From NCBI GenBank assembly GCA_031213475.1, contig JARUPZ010000018.1:186001-250000 (forward strand): a stretch of DNA of 64,000 bases, written 5' to 3'. Of the stretch, positions 11,470 through 22,064 are shown piece after piece. Source of the stretch: Nereocystis luetkeana. Its lineage: Eukaryota; Sar; Phaeophyceae; Laminariales; Laminariaceae. Under the pieces are notes generated by a model. That model saw only the letters and a list, made by a program, of their open reading frames with translations, was not told where the DNA came from and searched no databases. The translations under genes were made by a program, and so were the position numbers. How positions within the stretch are numbered: position 1 is the first letter of the stretch; every line of letters starts with the position of its first letter.

Positions 11470-11814
11470 GTCGCCCCGGTGGTTCAAGTGGTTAAACCTC
11501 GAATTCTACTTGTTTGAGTCCTGGGTTCGAGCCCCAGGTGGGTCGGACTTTGACTTTATTTGAAAAAATAAAAATAAAAAAAGGTTCAATTGTTGAGAGC
11601 GCCTTGCAGCGTGGGTAGGCACAATTCGATGCGAGTCGACGAGGGAAGAAAAGGCTGAAATCTTCTCGCGATAAAAATGAAGGCACGTACCGTAGCGGGA
11701 AGGGGGTAGAAGAGCCTGCTATGTGACCCCGGATCTGAGTTACGAGTCGGAAGGAGAGAGAGAAGAAGATGTGCGAAGATAATGAATGGGATGAGAAAAA
11801 TAAGAAAAAAAAAA
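11470..11814 (+). mobile_element. tRNA-derived SINE, copy 3
   Basis: Full-length copy: tRNA-like head, then the body with GATGCGAGTCGACGAGGGAA, ending ATGGGATGAG followed by an A-rich tail. Confidence 0.85.
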
Positions 11815-11931
11815 CCCGGTTCGTTTCTTCCACCTTGGTCGGGCCTGTCTGTGACCGTGTGCTGTGTTATCTTGCTTGCTACCTGGTGTTGTGTGTATGG
11901 TGGTCTGGTGGTACCTGGAATTTAAATAAAA

Positions 11932-12116
11932 TTTTTTTTTGCTCATTCCATTCATTATCTTCGCACATCTTCTTAATTATCTCTCTCCTTCCCACTCGTA
12001 ACTCAGATCCGGGGTCACATAGCAGGTTCTTCTCCCCCCTTCCCGCTACGGTACGTGCCTTCATTTTTATCGCGAGAAAATTTCAGCCTTTTCTTCCCTC
12101 GTCGACTCGCATCGAA
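11932..12116 (-). mobile_element. tRNA-derived SINE, copy 4, head-truncated
   Basis: Only the 3' part of the element is present. The tRNA-like head is missing, and the break coincides with a TACCTGGTA motif at 12117-12125. Confidence 0.8.
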
Positions 12117-12125
12117 TACCTGGTA

Positions 12126-13422
12126 CCATGTATATATGCGCTGAATATCCGCTAATAAGGTTCGCGGATCGGTGATGTCTGTGTACGCATGCACGATATT
12201 GTTGTTATATTTTAATATGAATTTCCACGCAACTTTATTGTGGTTCTCATTTTATCAGGTGGTTTTGAATCGACGCGTCACAGCGAACAATATTATTCGG
12301 AGTTGTATTACGGCTGCTTTAGCAGTAAAAAAGAGGATAGATGAGACGTACTTTTTCCTTTTTCCTGTGCCGCTAGAAAAACACAACCCCCCTTTCTTTG
12401 GGAATCTTCCTTGGTGTTCTTCTCGGTGGCTTTGGAGGTAGGATTTATTTGATGGCTGACCAATCGCTTTGCTTCCAGTCATGTAGCCCTGGCGGCTGAG
12501 TTCGGATTTTTCTAGGGTTTTAGGTCCGGTGTGGGCTCTGGTCGGTACGGGATCAGGTTGCCAAGCGGGAGCAGGGTCCCCTTTAGTACCGCAGTCCCGA
12601 TTTGTGGACAGACCATTCTAATTCCAAGTGATTTGTCCCCAAAACGGGATAGGGGTCCTAAAAGTTGTCAGGAATATTCCCAGAAACTTGGAACTTTAAG
12701 TTGAGCTTCGAATCTACTCCGCCCGGTCTGCCTCGATTTTGGGGAACGTGAACAGCAGCAAAAAGCTGTCAGTCAGTATTGTTAATATTATATTAATAGA
12801 ACAAGTGGGGAAAGGGAGAGGCACGGCGAGGGAAGCCTGAAACAAGTGGGTGAGAGGTGAGAGTAATATAAGGCTCAATTTAAGGGGTGATGGGAGTTAC
12901 TGCAGCTACTACTGTATTATAGTACGCTATACCGGGTCCCTTGGTCTGGCATGCATTGATTGTCAGTTACTCGTACAGAAGAAGCGAAACAAAAGGACTA
13001 TGAGTCACGCTACAACAACTTTTGAAGTACGCCTGCTGTGTTTGTTGCTGAACAGCAGCAGCAGCTGCAGCAGCAGTATATGGCTCTTGGAAAAATATGC
13101 TGAAAGGGGCTGCTGCTTGCTGTGTGCTGCTTGTTTGTGGTGGTGTGGCACACCCCGTGTCAGTATCGATCGTTGCTGTGGCGTCCTGTGGCTGTCTTCA
13201 GTGTGCTCGTACAGCGTAAGTGAACCTCACTGTCACTGACACAGCAACAGTCGAGAGTCGAGAGCCCGCGCACAGATGCCTTGGTTAGCCGACAGTCAAA
13301 AGGTTGAAAGACCGAGATACATCATCAGCAGTAGTATTAAAATTACTTTTATCCTTCCCGCCGGCATATTTTTGGTTAGCGTACTCGTACACTGCTGTCA
13401 GTTGTTGAAATATTAATATCAA
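12126..13422. other. No gene seen; decayed family-2 MITE inside
   Basis: Unique-looking DNA. A diverged family-2 MITE (CCCTTTAGTACCGCAGTCCC to GGGATAGGGGTCCTAAAAG) covers about 12577-12666. Short CAG/CTG runs are near 13052-13075. Short frames here show no recognisable domain. Confidence 0.45.
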
Positions 13423-13521
13423 CCCTTTTAGAACTCCAGTCCCGTTTTGGGGACAAGGAAGTCAAATTCCAAGTAATTTGTCCCCAATTGTCCCCAAAAC
13501 GAGACTGGAGTTCTAAAAGGG
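13423..13521. mobile_element. TTAA-associated MITE (family 2), copy c
   Basis: Left terminus CCCTTTTAGAACTCCAGTCC, right terminus the complement ending AAAAGGG, then TTAA. The left flank is TCAA. An internal duplication of TTGTCCCC makes this copy slightly longer. Confidence 0.8.
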
Positions 13522-13565
13522 TTAACAAGTAAACGCACACCCTGCACCAGTGAATAATATTAATA

Positions 13566-13669
13566 TTCCGGGGGACCATAGTTAATAGGACCCATCGTAT
13601 GGATAAACTCCTATATATTTAACCTTTTTTACGAACAATATTTGGTCCTATTAACTATGGTCCCCCGTA
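13566..13669. mobile_element. TA-target MITE (family 1), copy a
   Basis: Terminal inverted repeats GGGGGACCATAGTTAATAGG and complement, with an AT-rich loop containing TATATATTTAACC and a GAACAATATTTGGTCC block. Related copies are at 20046, 32845 and 54950. Confidence 0.8.
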
Positions 13670-13746
13670 ATATTAACAACAGAGTAGTAGTCAGAGCGTT
13701 GATGACTTCGTTTTTTTCGTTTTATCTCCGACGACTGCACACAGAG

Positions 13747-13759
<13 letters not shown>

Positions 13760-13814
<55 letters not shown>

Positions 13815-14148
13815 CATCCCATTTATTATCTTCGCCCATCTTCTTCTCTCTCTCCTTCCAACTCGTAACTCAGATCCGGGGTCACATAGCAGGCTCTTCT
13901 CCCCCCTTCCCGCTACGGTACGTGCCTTCATTTTTTTTTATCGCGAGAAGATTTCAGCCTTATCTTCCCTCGTCGACTCGCATCGAATTGTGCCTACCCA
14001 CGCTGCAAGGCGCTCTCAACAATTGAATCCCTTTTTTTTTTTTTTTTTTTTTTTTGCAAATAAAGTCAAAGTCCGACCCTCCTGGGGCTCGAACCCAGGA
14101 CTCAAACAAGTAGAATTCGAGGTTAACCACTTGAACCACCGGGGCGAC
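13760..14148 (-). mobile_element. tRNA-derived SINE, copy 5, with very long poly(A)
   Basis: The 3' tail appears on the plus strand as a T run of about 50 bases (13760-13811), preceded by a TA run. The tRNA-like head ends at 14148. A second T run (about 14033-14055) replaces the internal A-rich linker after the head. Confidence 0.85.
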
Positions 14149-15588
14149 TATAGACTACCAGGTACCTGGTATTAATAATAGGTATGCCAGTCCCTGTTGC
14201 ACGACGCCTCTTCGCTGCTGTGTTCCAAACTATTCCAGACCACCATCTCGCTGACTGAGTAAGTCTTTGTTCGACGTATAATAAGGAGAGCAAAGAGGTG
14301 CGACGCCAAGTAAGACAAGCGTACCCCCGGCAGCCTTTGTTTCGCGCTATACCTACAACATTGATTTGCAAGGTGTGAGCGACTGGTTCCTTTCTTTCAG
14401 TTCATCGCGTACGTCCTTGCTTCCAATCGCACCCACCAGCAGTCAAACGAGCGTATATGGTCGGATTGGTGTGAGCTGACAACACACACACTGCTGGTTC
14501 GCTGGGTGTTGTTCTCGTCGCTACTGCTGGTTTTCTGCAACGGTAGGCTGGAGCAAACGCTGGCTGTGGCTGCAATTGGGAGAGGCCAACACCCATTGGG
14601 GGGAGTGGAGAGTGAACAGAGACCTACTATTGTGGAGCAAGCACCCCACGAAGCGGTGATGAACTAGGCTCGCAGTGGTGGGTGTCTTCGTTATCTCTCG
14701 TGTGAACAAAACGGATCCGCCGATGAGCATCGGGTCGATGGCAGTAGTTGCTGCTGGTCTTTGGCGGGCTTCCTCGTTGACTACAGCAGGGGGGAAGTCT
14801 GACTACTATGCGACCGAGCTGGGGGGGTCTGCCTTGAACAACGCGCGACGGACCTACAACGGGACAGGTATAGCGAAAGAACGATCAATCCCCTAACAAT
14901 ATGCATATATTTCTATAGGGCGTACATACTTACAGAACGCGGTGGCGTTGATGGTGCTGGTCTTTAGGTTTTGCCTTCTTGTTCATCCTAATAAGAAAAA
15001 ACAGCAGTCTCGCGTATGACGCGGTACCATCATCAGCAGCAGCAGCAGCAGCTGTACGATGAAACAGCTGTAAGCTTCGTTTTACCAGGTATATAGTGTT
15101 TGCGCTGGGAGTTGTCGCCAAGTCGTCACGGGAGGAGCAGTAACACAGCGGTACGAGCACCGGAGAAGTAGGGGTAACGTATTACTACCTGGTAGTAAGC
15201 CTCAGATTGTCAATGAAAAAAGTGATAAATTGGAGGGGGGTAAAAAAAAAGGCAACAAGACATGGAAGAACAAAAAAGTCAAGTAACAAGCAGCGATCGA
15301 CTCGGGCACGAGAAACGAGCTCGCTCCGCAGCGCGGCACCTACATATACGCCGACAATCAGTCGTATCATGAACTTCCGGTGTGGATGCCCAGGAAATAG
15401 TTGAACGTGTATTGTGACAGCAGTTATTTATACGGCACCACCTTATTCCTGTCTCGAGGCCTATCTCTGATCTCCGGTGCTGCCCAAAGCCAATCGCAGT
15501 AAAAAATAAAAACGGAACCCCGTTGCCTCAAGCGGTCATTATCGGTACCTGGTATGTATTATACTTCGTGCAATGCAAGCAACTGCCG
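14149..15588. other. No gene seen
   Basis: Contains TACCAGGTACCTGGTA at 14156-14171 and further TACCWGGTA motifs at 15083, 15186 and 15546. A CAG run lies near 15034-15052. No domain was recognised in the short frames. Confidence 0.4.
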
Positions 15589-15928
15589 GTCGCCCTGGTG
15601 GTTCAAGTGTTTAACCTCGAATTCTACTTGTGTTTTGAGGCCTGGGTTCGAGCCCCATCAGGTGGGTCGGACATTTGACTTTATTTGCAAAACTAAAAAT
15701 AAAAAGGATTCAATTGTTGAGAGCGCCTTGCAGGGTGGGTAGGCACAGTTCGACGCGAGTCGACGAGGGAAGAAAAAAGGCTGAAATCTTCTCGCGATAA
15801 AAATGAAGGCACGTACCGTAGCGGGAAGGGGGTAGAAGAGCCTGCTATGTGACCCCGGATCTGAGTTACGAGTTGGAAGGAGAGAGAGAAGAAGATGTGC
15901 GAAGATAATGAACGGGATGAGCAAACAA
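15589..15928 (+). mobile_element. tRNA-derived SINE, copy 6
   Basis: Full-length copy. Its 3' end runs directly into the (TAA)n tract at 15929-16006 in place of a plain poly(A). Confidence 0.85.
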
Positions 15929-15998
<70 letters not shown>

Positions 15999-16006
15999 TT
16001 AATAGT
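15929..16006. repeat. (TAA)n microsatellite
   Basis: An almost pure TAA/ATA run of about 78 bases forming the tail of SINE copy 6. A slightly degraded AATA extension follows. Confidence 0.95.
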
Positions 16007-16110
16007 AATAACAAGATAATAAGGCCAATGGGGAAAAAGGTGTGTGTACCAGGTATGTATGTTCTACCGTTTTTTAGTTTTTTTCTACACGAACATGTCC
16101 ATATACTTCA

Positions 16111-16457
16111 TTTTTTTTTTATTTTATTTTTTCCATCCCAATCATTATCTTCGCACATCTTCTTCTCTCTCTCCTTCCAACTCGTAACTCAGATCCGGGG
16201 TCACATAGCAGGCTCTTCTCCCCCCTTCCCGCTACGGTACGTGCCTTCATTTTCATCGCGAGAAGATTTCAGCCTTTTCTTCCCTCGTCGACTCGGATCG
16301 AATTGTGCCTACCCACGCTGCAAGGCGCTCTCAACAATTGAATCCCTTTTTATTTTTTATTTTTGCAAATAAAGTCAAAGTCCGACCCTCCTGGGGCTCG
16401 AACCCAGGACTCAAACAAGTAGAATTCGAGGTTAACCACTTGAACCACCGGGGCGAC
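16111..16457 (-). mobile_element. tRNA-derived SINE, copy 7
   Basis: Full-length, with the tail appearing as T-rich DNA at 16111-16133 and the head ending at 16457. It abuts a LINE 3' tail. Confidence 0.85.
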
Positions 16458-16683
16458 CGTGTCCATGTGTCCAGCACAACCAGTGTCAGTGCAAGCAGGG
16501 CCGATCTTTCAATCCTAGAGAGATGAAAGCTCTGTTGTCGCAAAACTACGTCACAGAGACAGACACCAGACAGATTGTTATGCAATGCCCTATCTCATAA
16601 TACTGGATCGACAGGAACGACATACACATTCTATGAAAAAGAGAAAAATAAAAAAAGCAAACACAAAACAGAAGAAAATTACG
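16458..16683 (-). mobile_element. LINE 3' tail, diverged
   Basis: Matches the 3' UTR of the LINE at 22065-26607 on the minus strand (blocks CCAGCACAACCAGTGTC, GATACTGG-like and ACATACACATTCTATGAAA) with many substitutions. The end toward 16458 has lost the (AC)n terminus. Confidence 0.6.
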
Positions 16684-17227
16684 GTGTGTGTGTGTGTGTT
16701 CTTCACATTAAACCGTTCTTTCTACCCGTCGACACCCAGCACAACCAGTGTCCGTGCCGATTCTTCAATCCTAGAAGAGATACAAGTTCTGTGGTCACAA
16801 AGCTACGCCACAGAGATACTACGTTGCCACGTGTGCAGTGTGCACTGCAGTGGGCAATGCAAAGCCATGTCATCATACTAGATACGACAGGCACGACATA
16901 CGCAATCTATGAAATAGTGAAACGAAAAGAAACAATCAAAGAGAAAACGAAAACAAGGTAGACAAATCGAAAGAGAAAAAGAAAAAAAATGAAAGCAAAA
17001 TCTAGGAGAAACAATCTGTCGTGCCCCCCCCCCCCGCAGGCGAGGTGGCCAACACTTGAAAAAGAACGAGCCGGAGAAAAGAAAGAAAAAAAATAAAATA
17101 AGAAAAAACACCACTGCTTGTAAACAGAGTAAGACAAAGAACCAAGGAAAAAAGTAACAAGGACAAATAACAAAGGGGAAATAACAGGCAGACCAAAGCC
17201 CAAAGCACCTTCCACAAAGACCTTCCA
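16684..17227 (-). mobile_element. LINE 3' tail ending in (AC)n
   Basis: A 5'-truncated LINE copy: the (AC)n terminus appears as GTGTGTGTGTGTGTG at 16684-16699. The 3' UTR continues to CCAAAGCACCTTCC at about 17215. No coding part is retained. Its upstream end joins the next tail directly. Confidence 0.8.
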
Positions 17228-17532
17228 GGTGTGTGTGTGTGTGTGTGTTCTTCACATTAAACCGTTCTTTCTACCCGTCGACATCCAGCACAACCAGTGT
17301 CCGTGCCGATTCTTCAATCCTAGAAGAGATACAAGTTCTGTGGTCACAAAGCTACGCCACAGAGATACTACGTTGCCACGTGTGCAGTGTGAATTGCAGT
17401 GGGCAATGCAAAGCCATGTCATCATACTAGATACGACAGGCACGACATACGCAATCTATGAAATAGTGAAACGAAAAGAAACAATCAAAGAGAAAACAAA
17501 AACAAGGTAGACAAATCGAAAAAGAAAAAGAA
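17228..17532 (-). mobile_element. LINE 3' tail ending in (AC)n, tandem with the previous one
   Basis: A second, shorter tail in the same orientation, nearly identical to 16684-16990. The (AC)n end (17229-17249) lies exactly at the upstream end of the neighbouring tail, so two insertions sit end to end. Confidence 0.8.
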
Positions 17533-17839
17533 GGTGTACGAGTACGTAGCAGACTACACAATGCAATGGGAAAGGGGAAAGGTGTGTGTGTTGTTCATTA
17601 TTCACAAAGAACCGTTATTTCTTCACCGTGTTCTACCTGCTTTCTACTACTTTCAATAGTAATACGAGCTGGGCCAGCTAAAAAAGTGGATAAATTAAAT
17701 GTGTGCACGTCGTATCTCGTTAACCACCACGAATTAGGACTCGAAATTTGGAGGCACTAACCCTGACACAAGACTGCACGCCCACAATGAAAATATACCA
17801 GGTATATATATGATAAATTAAGACATTTATTTTTAGGAT

Positions 17840-18150
17840 TCGACTCGATCTCGACGAGATATTGGCGAAAACTCGAAAACCCGAACTTTTCAACACAAAA
17901 TTCGGAATAAAAGCGTCGTTCCCGATCAAGAGGCCAAAATTGGTGGAGACATAGCTGAAGACCCTACAAGAAGACCGATATTAGTTCCAGTGCCCAATTC
18001 GCGACCCATGAAGAGATATCGCCAAAACACGATTTCCATACAGAACACAAGTAAATACGATCCTTTTTTGTTTATCTGCGATTCCGCGTCCAAACCAGCT
18101 AGTTTCGACCTGCAAATAGAACCTCGTATTTGCACGACATACGCAAACAA
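17840..18150 (+). repeat. Element X, continuous copy
   Basis: The uninterrupted counterpart of the split copy at 9712-11200. It supplies the empty-site comparison for the T2 and MITE insertions there. TACCAGGTA lies just upstream at 17796. No protein function was recognised. Confidence 0.65.
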
Positions 18151-20045
18151 ACGGAAAGCGAGCCCTTTTTTTCAGACAAGTTACGGTCCCTTTTTTTTGT
18201 ATTTCCCCGGATCTTCGTATCGGTCTTCCCTCTCGAACAGAAGAAAAGGGCTTGGTTTCCATTTTTGTGGGTTGGTGCATGATCAACACGGTGTCAAAAA
18301 ATCGTGTCCAAACACGTGAGATTGAGTGGGGCGTGGGCAATCGACGGATTTGGCAGCACCTACTTGGCTGGCCCAGCTCGTAACAGCAGTTATTTCTACC
18401 CGTCGATCCCCCCAGGAGTGCCGTCTTTAGATAGAATGTAGCAGTGTAGGTGGACGTGGCTCTCATCACAAAAGGTTGAGCTTGAGTATTTTTTGTGTTG
18501 CACTGCTGCTGTAAACGTACGCACCCGAAACAGGAGTGCCGTCCTATCTATGCAGCAGTATGTCGTATGACAAAGGCGGTAAAGGCCAGGTGGCATCAAT
18601 AAATCGGAAATATACTGTGGAGTACGGTACGGTAGGCGCCAGTAGGGATTTGGCGAAAAACTACAAACTAAGAAATACGGTAATAGAGTCAGGGAGTTGC
18701 AAACGAGTCGTTGTCTCCAATTTTCTGAAAACAGTGCTCCAACAAGAAACCAGGGAATTTTCTCGTGTTTTTCAGTTTTGTTCAGTATTTTCCCGAAATA
18801 CAGTTTTATTCAGTATTTTCCCGAAATTTGAATATGTCGGGAAAATACTGAAGAAAACTGAAAAAACCTCCTCGTTTTTTTGGGAAAATACTGAACAAAA
18901 CTGAAAAACACGTCTCGTTAAGATCGACCCTAATTAATATGCTATTTAAAAATCTGCACTTGTACGATGAAAACGGCGCAACGGTTTCACGCGTAGTAAC
19001 AAGGGTGGCTGAAAGCAAGCAAAATAAACAAAGCCACCACATATAAACGGAGTATGACTACTCGTGCGAACCTAGGGAAAGTACAGGCAAGCCGAAGCAA
19101 CATGGAAACAAAACGAGAAGAACACTCGAGGCAGCCGCAGCAGTTTGTGGTTGGAGTGTTTTTAGCCATAGGCAGGTTTTCCCTATAAATTAGTCGATCT
19201 GGTGGCTTGCTATCGTATACCTGGTTCTAAAACCAAGATAACCCCCCCTGGGACGAATTTCGGATCTGGGCACACCCAACGAAAATGGTATCTTTGGGGA
19301 TATATCCCGTCGAGTGGGTTGCACAGACGCATCGCAGGGCGTATTCAGTACGCCCTCACCGTTGTCGAGAACCCCAGCTTTGAAAATCGTCCGAGGGCGT
19401 GTGTTTTCTTGAGTATTACACAATACAGAGTACGTACCTAGTAGTAGTACTCGTATCCTGTCTGTACTGTTCGTCCTGGTTTCGTCAACCATGCCCCACC
19501 CCCGCAGCCCGGAGAGGAGAGCGGATGCCTCGGCAATACTACAACCGAGGTTTTCTCCTTTCAGGAAAGTGATGAGTGATCAATGTTGAAGATCATGCTA
19601 CACATCGTCGGATGACAAGGGAAATAATCATAAGCAAAACAGGTTCGTCACCTATAAATACCAACAAAACGAGACTCCCTTATTCCTTTCATTCGAAGGA
19701 CAGGAAGGAAAATAAATGACGAAGCAAATATATATATATACGAAATAATATAAAAAATTAAAAATGTAAGAAAGAAATTCACGGTAGGGGAAGGACAGAA
19801 AGCAAAGGCGGGAAGCGACCCCAACAAAATGACAGAAAACCTAATACTCGTAAGGGTCGATCTTAACGAGGGCTGTTTTTTAGTTTTTTTGGTGGCATTT
19901 TCCCGAATTGCGGTATTTCTTGTTTGTTTCCTATGGGAAAATACCAAAAATTCGGTACAACAAACAGAATAAAACAGAAACACACTCCCTAAGACGAGGC
20001 GTTTGGAACGCAGTAGTAGCATCGCTGTCGCGTCCTCCTGCTTAT
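18151..20045. other. No gene seen; two inverted Harbinger-like termini
   Basis: The sequence CTCGTTAAGATCGACCCT (about 18916-18933) and its complement AGGGTCGATCTTAACGAG (about 19855-19872) face each other. They resemble the termini of the element at 27981-29113. Next to each are inverted CAGTATTTTCCCGAAA / GGGAAAATACTGAA segments. Partner ends were not found. No coding exon was recognised. Confidence 0.45.
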
Positions 20046-20160
20046 ACGGGGACCGTAGTCAATAGAACCTATAGTAAAAATAAAAACCTACCAGGGTATA
20101 TATTTAAACATTGTTACTAACAATATTTGGTCCTATTAACTATGGTCCCCCGTAATATTA
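20046..20160. mobile_element. TA-target MITE (family 1), copy b
   Basis: Left end GGGGACCGTAGTCAATAGAA is diverged. The right end TATTAACTATGGTCCCCCG is intact. The loop is AT-rich. Confidence 0.75.
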
Positions 20161-20232
20161 ATATGTATGAATAATAATATAAAAATAGGTGTATTAATAG
20201 TAGATGGAGCCGCGTCCAAGTAGTGCAGAGCC

Positions 20233-20592
20233 GGTCGCCCCGGTGGTTCAAGTGGTTAACCTCGAATTCTACTTGTTTGAGTCCTGGGTTCGAGCCCCAG
20301 GTGGATCGGACTTTGACTTTATTTGCAAAAATAAAAAAGGATTCAATTGTTGAGAGCGCCTCGCAGCGTGGGTAGGCACAATTCGATGCGAGTCGACGAG
20401 GGAAGAAAAGGCTGAAACCTTCTCGCGATAAAAATGAAGGCACGTACCGTAGCGGGAAGGGGGGAGAAGAGCCTGCTATGTGACCCCGGATCTGAGTTAC
20501 GAGTTGGAAGGAGAGAGAGAAGAAGAAGATGTGCGAAGATAATGAATGGGATGAGAAAAGAAAAAAAAGAAAAAAAAGAAAAAAAAAAAAAG
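20233..20592 (+). mobile_element. tRNA-derived SINE, copy 8
   Basis: Full-length copy with the head at left and an A/G-rich tail (AAAGAAAAAAAAGAAA) at about 20557-20592. Confidence 0.85.
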
Positions 20593-20597
20593 AGCGT

Positions 20598-20720
20598 CAC
20601 GAGTCGTCTCCGATTGATTCTTCAACCCTATTACAATAGAGAGATGAAAATTATGTGGACACAAAACTCCGACACAGAGATATTACTACATATCATTGTT
20701 GTTGTTGTTGTTCTCACATT
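20598..20720 (-). mobile_element. Probable decayed LINE 3' tail
   Basis: Blocks such as GATTCTTCAACCCTA, GAGAGATGAAAATTATGTGG and CACAGAGATA match the LINE 3' UTR in order with many changes. Similarity fades to the right. Confidence 0.45.
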
Positions 20721-21022
20721 AACTCACAATTCAATGCAGTCCGTGGTAGCAGGACAGGCTCCAATAACTCTGGAGTGGAAGAAATACCTCAAGTAAAAAC
20801 AGAGGCAAAAAACAAAAAACAAGCATACATACGCACTCCACCACTGCGGACACCCAGGGAAGCAAAAAGGAGACTATTGATAGAAGACAAAAACCTAAAA
20901 AAGAAGATGAAGCTCATACCTGCTGCCAGGTAGTACATTGTTCATAAGCAGAGTAATGCCATTTCATCATACTGAATACAAAAGAGTAGGGAGCGTTGGT
21001 TGTGGTGCGGACTGCTGAACCG

Positions 21023-21355
21023 TTTTTTTTTTTTTTTTTTGCTCATCCCATCCATTATCTTCGCACATCTTCTCTCTCCCCTTCCAACTCGTAACTCAGA
21101 CCCGGGGTCACATAGCAGGCTCTTCTACCCCCTTCCCGCTACAGTACGTGCCTTCATTTGTATCGCGAGAAGATTTCAGCCTTTTCTTCCCCCGTCGACT
21201 CGTATCGAATTGTGCCTACCCACGCCGAAAAGGCGCTTTCAACAATTGAATCCTTTCTATTTTTATTTTTGCAAATAAAGTCAAATGTCCGACCCACCTG
21301 GGGCTCGAACCCCGGACTCAAAACACAAGTAGAATTCCACTTGAACCACCGTGGT
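21023..21355 (-). mobile_element. tRNA-derived SINE, copy 9
   Basis: Nearly full-length. A small deletion near the head (GAATTCCACTTGAACC) removes the GAGGTTAAC stretch between the arms. Confidence 0.8.
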
Positions 21356-22064
21356 ATGGTAAATGTACATCCAAGCCTCGTTATTGTCACGGACAGGGTA
21401 AGACGTATCGGTTGCAGACCTCGGAACCCGCATGCAAGGAAGGATGTCATACCTCTCAAAGTCATGCATGAAAGATCCTACCGGACACCGGGCCATGTTG
21501 GACTAGATATCGGGTTGTTAGAGGTCCGCAGCATGGACCGTGTTGACCTCTACCCTCAAGCTGACTGCGAGAACCTCCAGAACCGACCCGATCAGGTAAG
21601 GTCCTTGCGACCCCCTGCGTTGTTACTCTAATAACTAATAACGTTGACCCTCTTTGGTCTGGCAATTCCTCGCCAAATACGAGAAAGAACTCTGCTCGGC
21701 TTACGTCGGCCGTAAAGACGGCTACAAGGGACCCTCGCTTCGCGGCCTCTCCACGGCGGCTTCTCCGCGACATCATCGGCTCTCAGTGCGAGCATCGGCT
21801 TTAAAATATTCATGTACCATTCTCTTTCATCCTGCATCAACGTAAAGTCCTGTCGTCGAACTGGTAATTCTCCACAGCTGCAATAACCGGCAACTTTTAA
21901 TATCAATATTAATAACCCATAACCGACAACCCTACGTAACCCCAACCTTAACATTATCTCCGACCCGAAACGCAAGGGCTGAAATCCGGGGATGACTCGT
22001 AAAAGTCGCCGTAGTTGTGATTGAAAGCTCGCCTACGTAGTCTTGATTATCAGTTCCCCTTTGT
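21356..22064. other. No gene recognised
   Basis: Moderate-GC DNA. A 157-residue frame runs through SINE copy 9 into this stretch but shows no recognisable domain. No SINE, MITE or LINE similarity was found here. Confidence 0.35.
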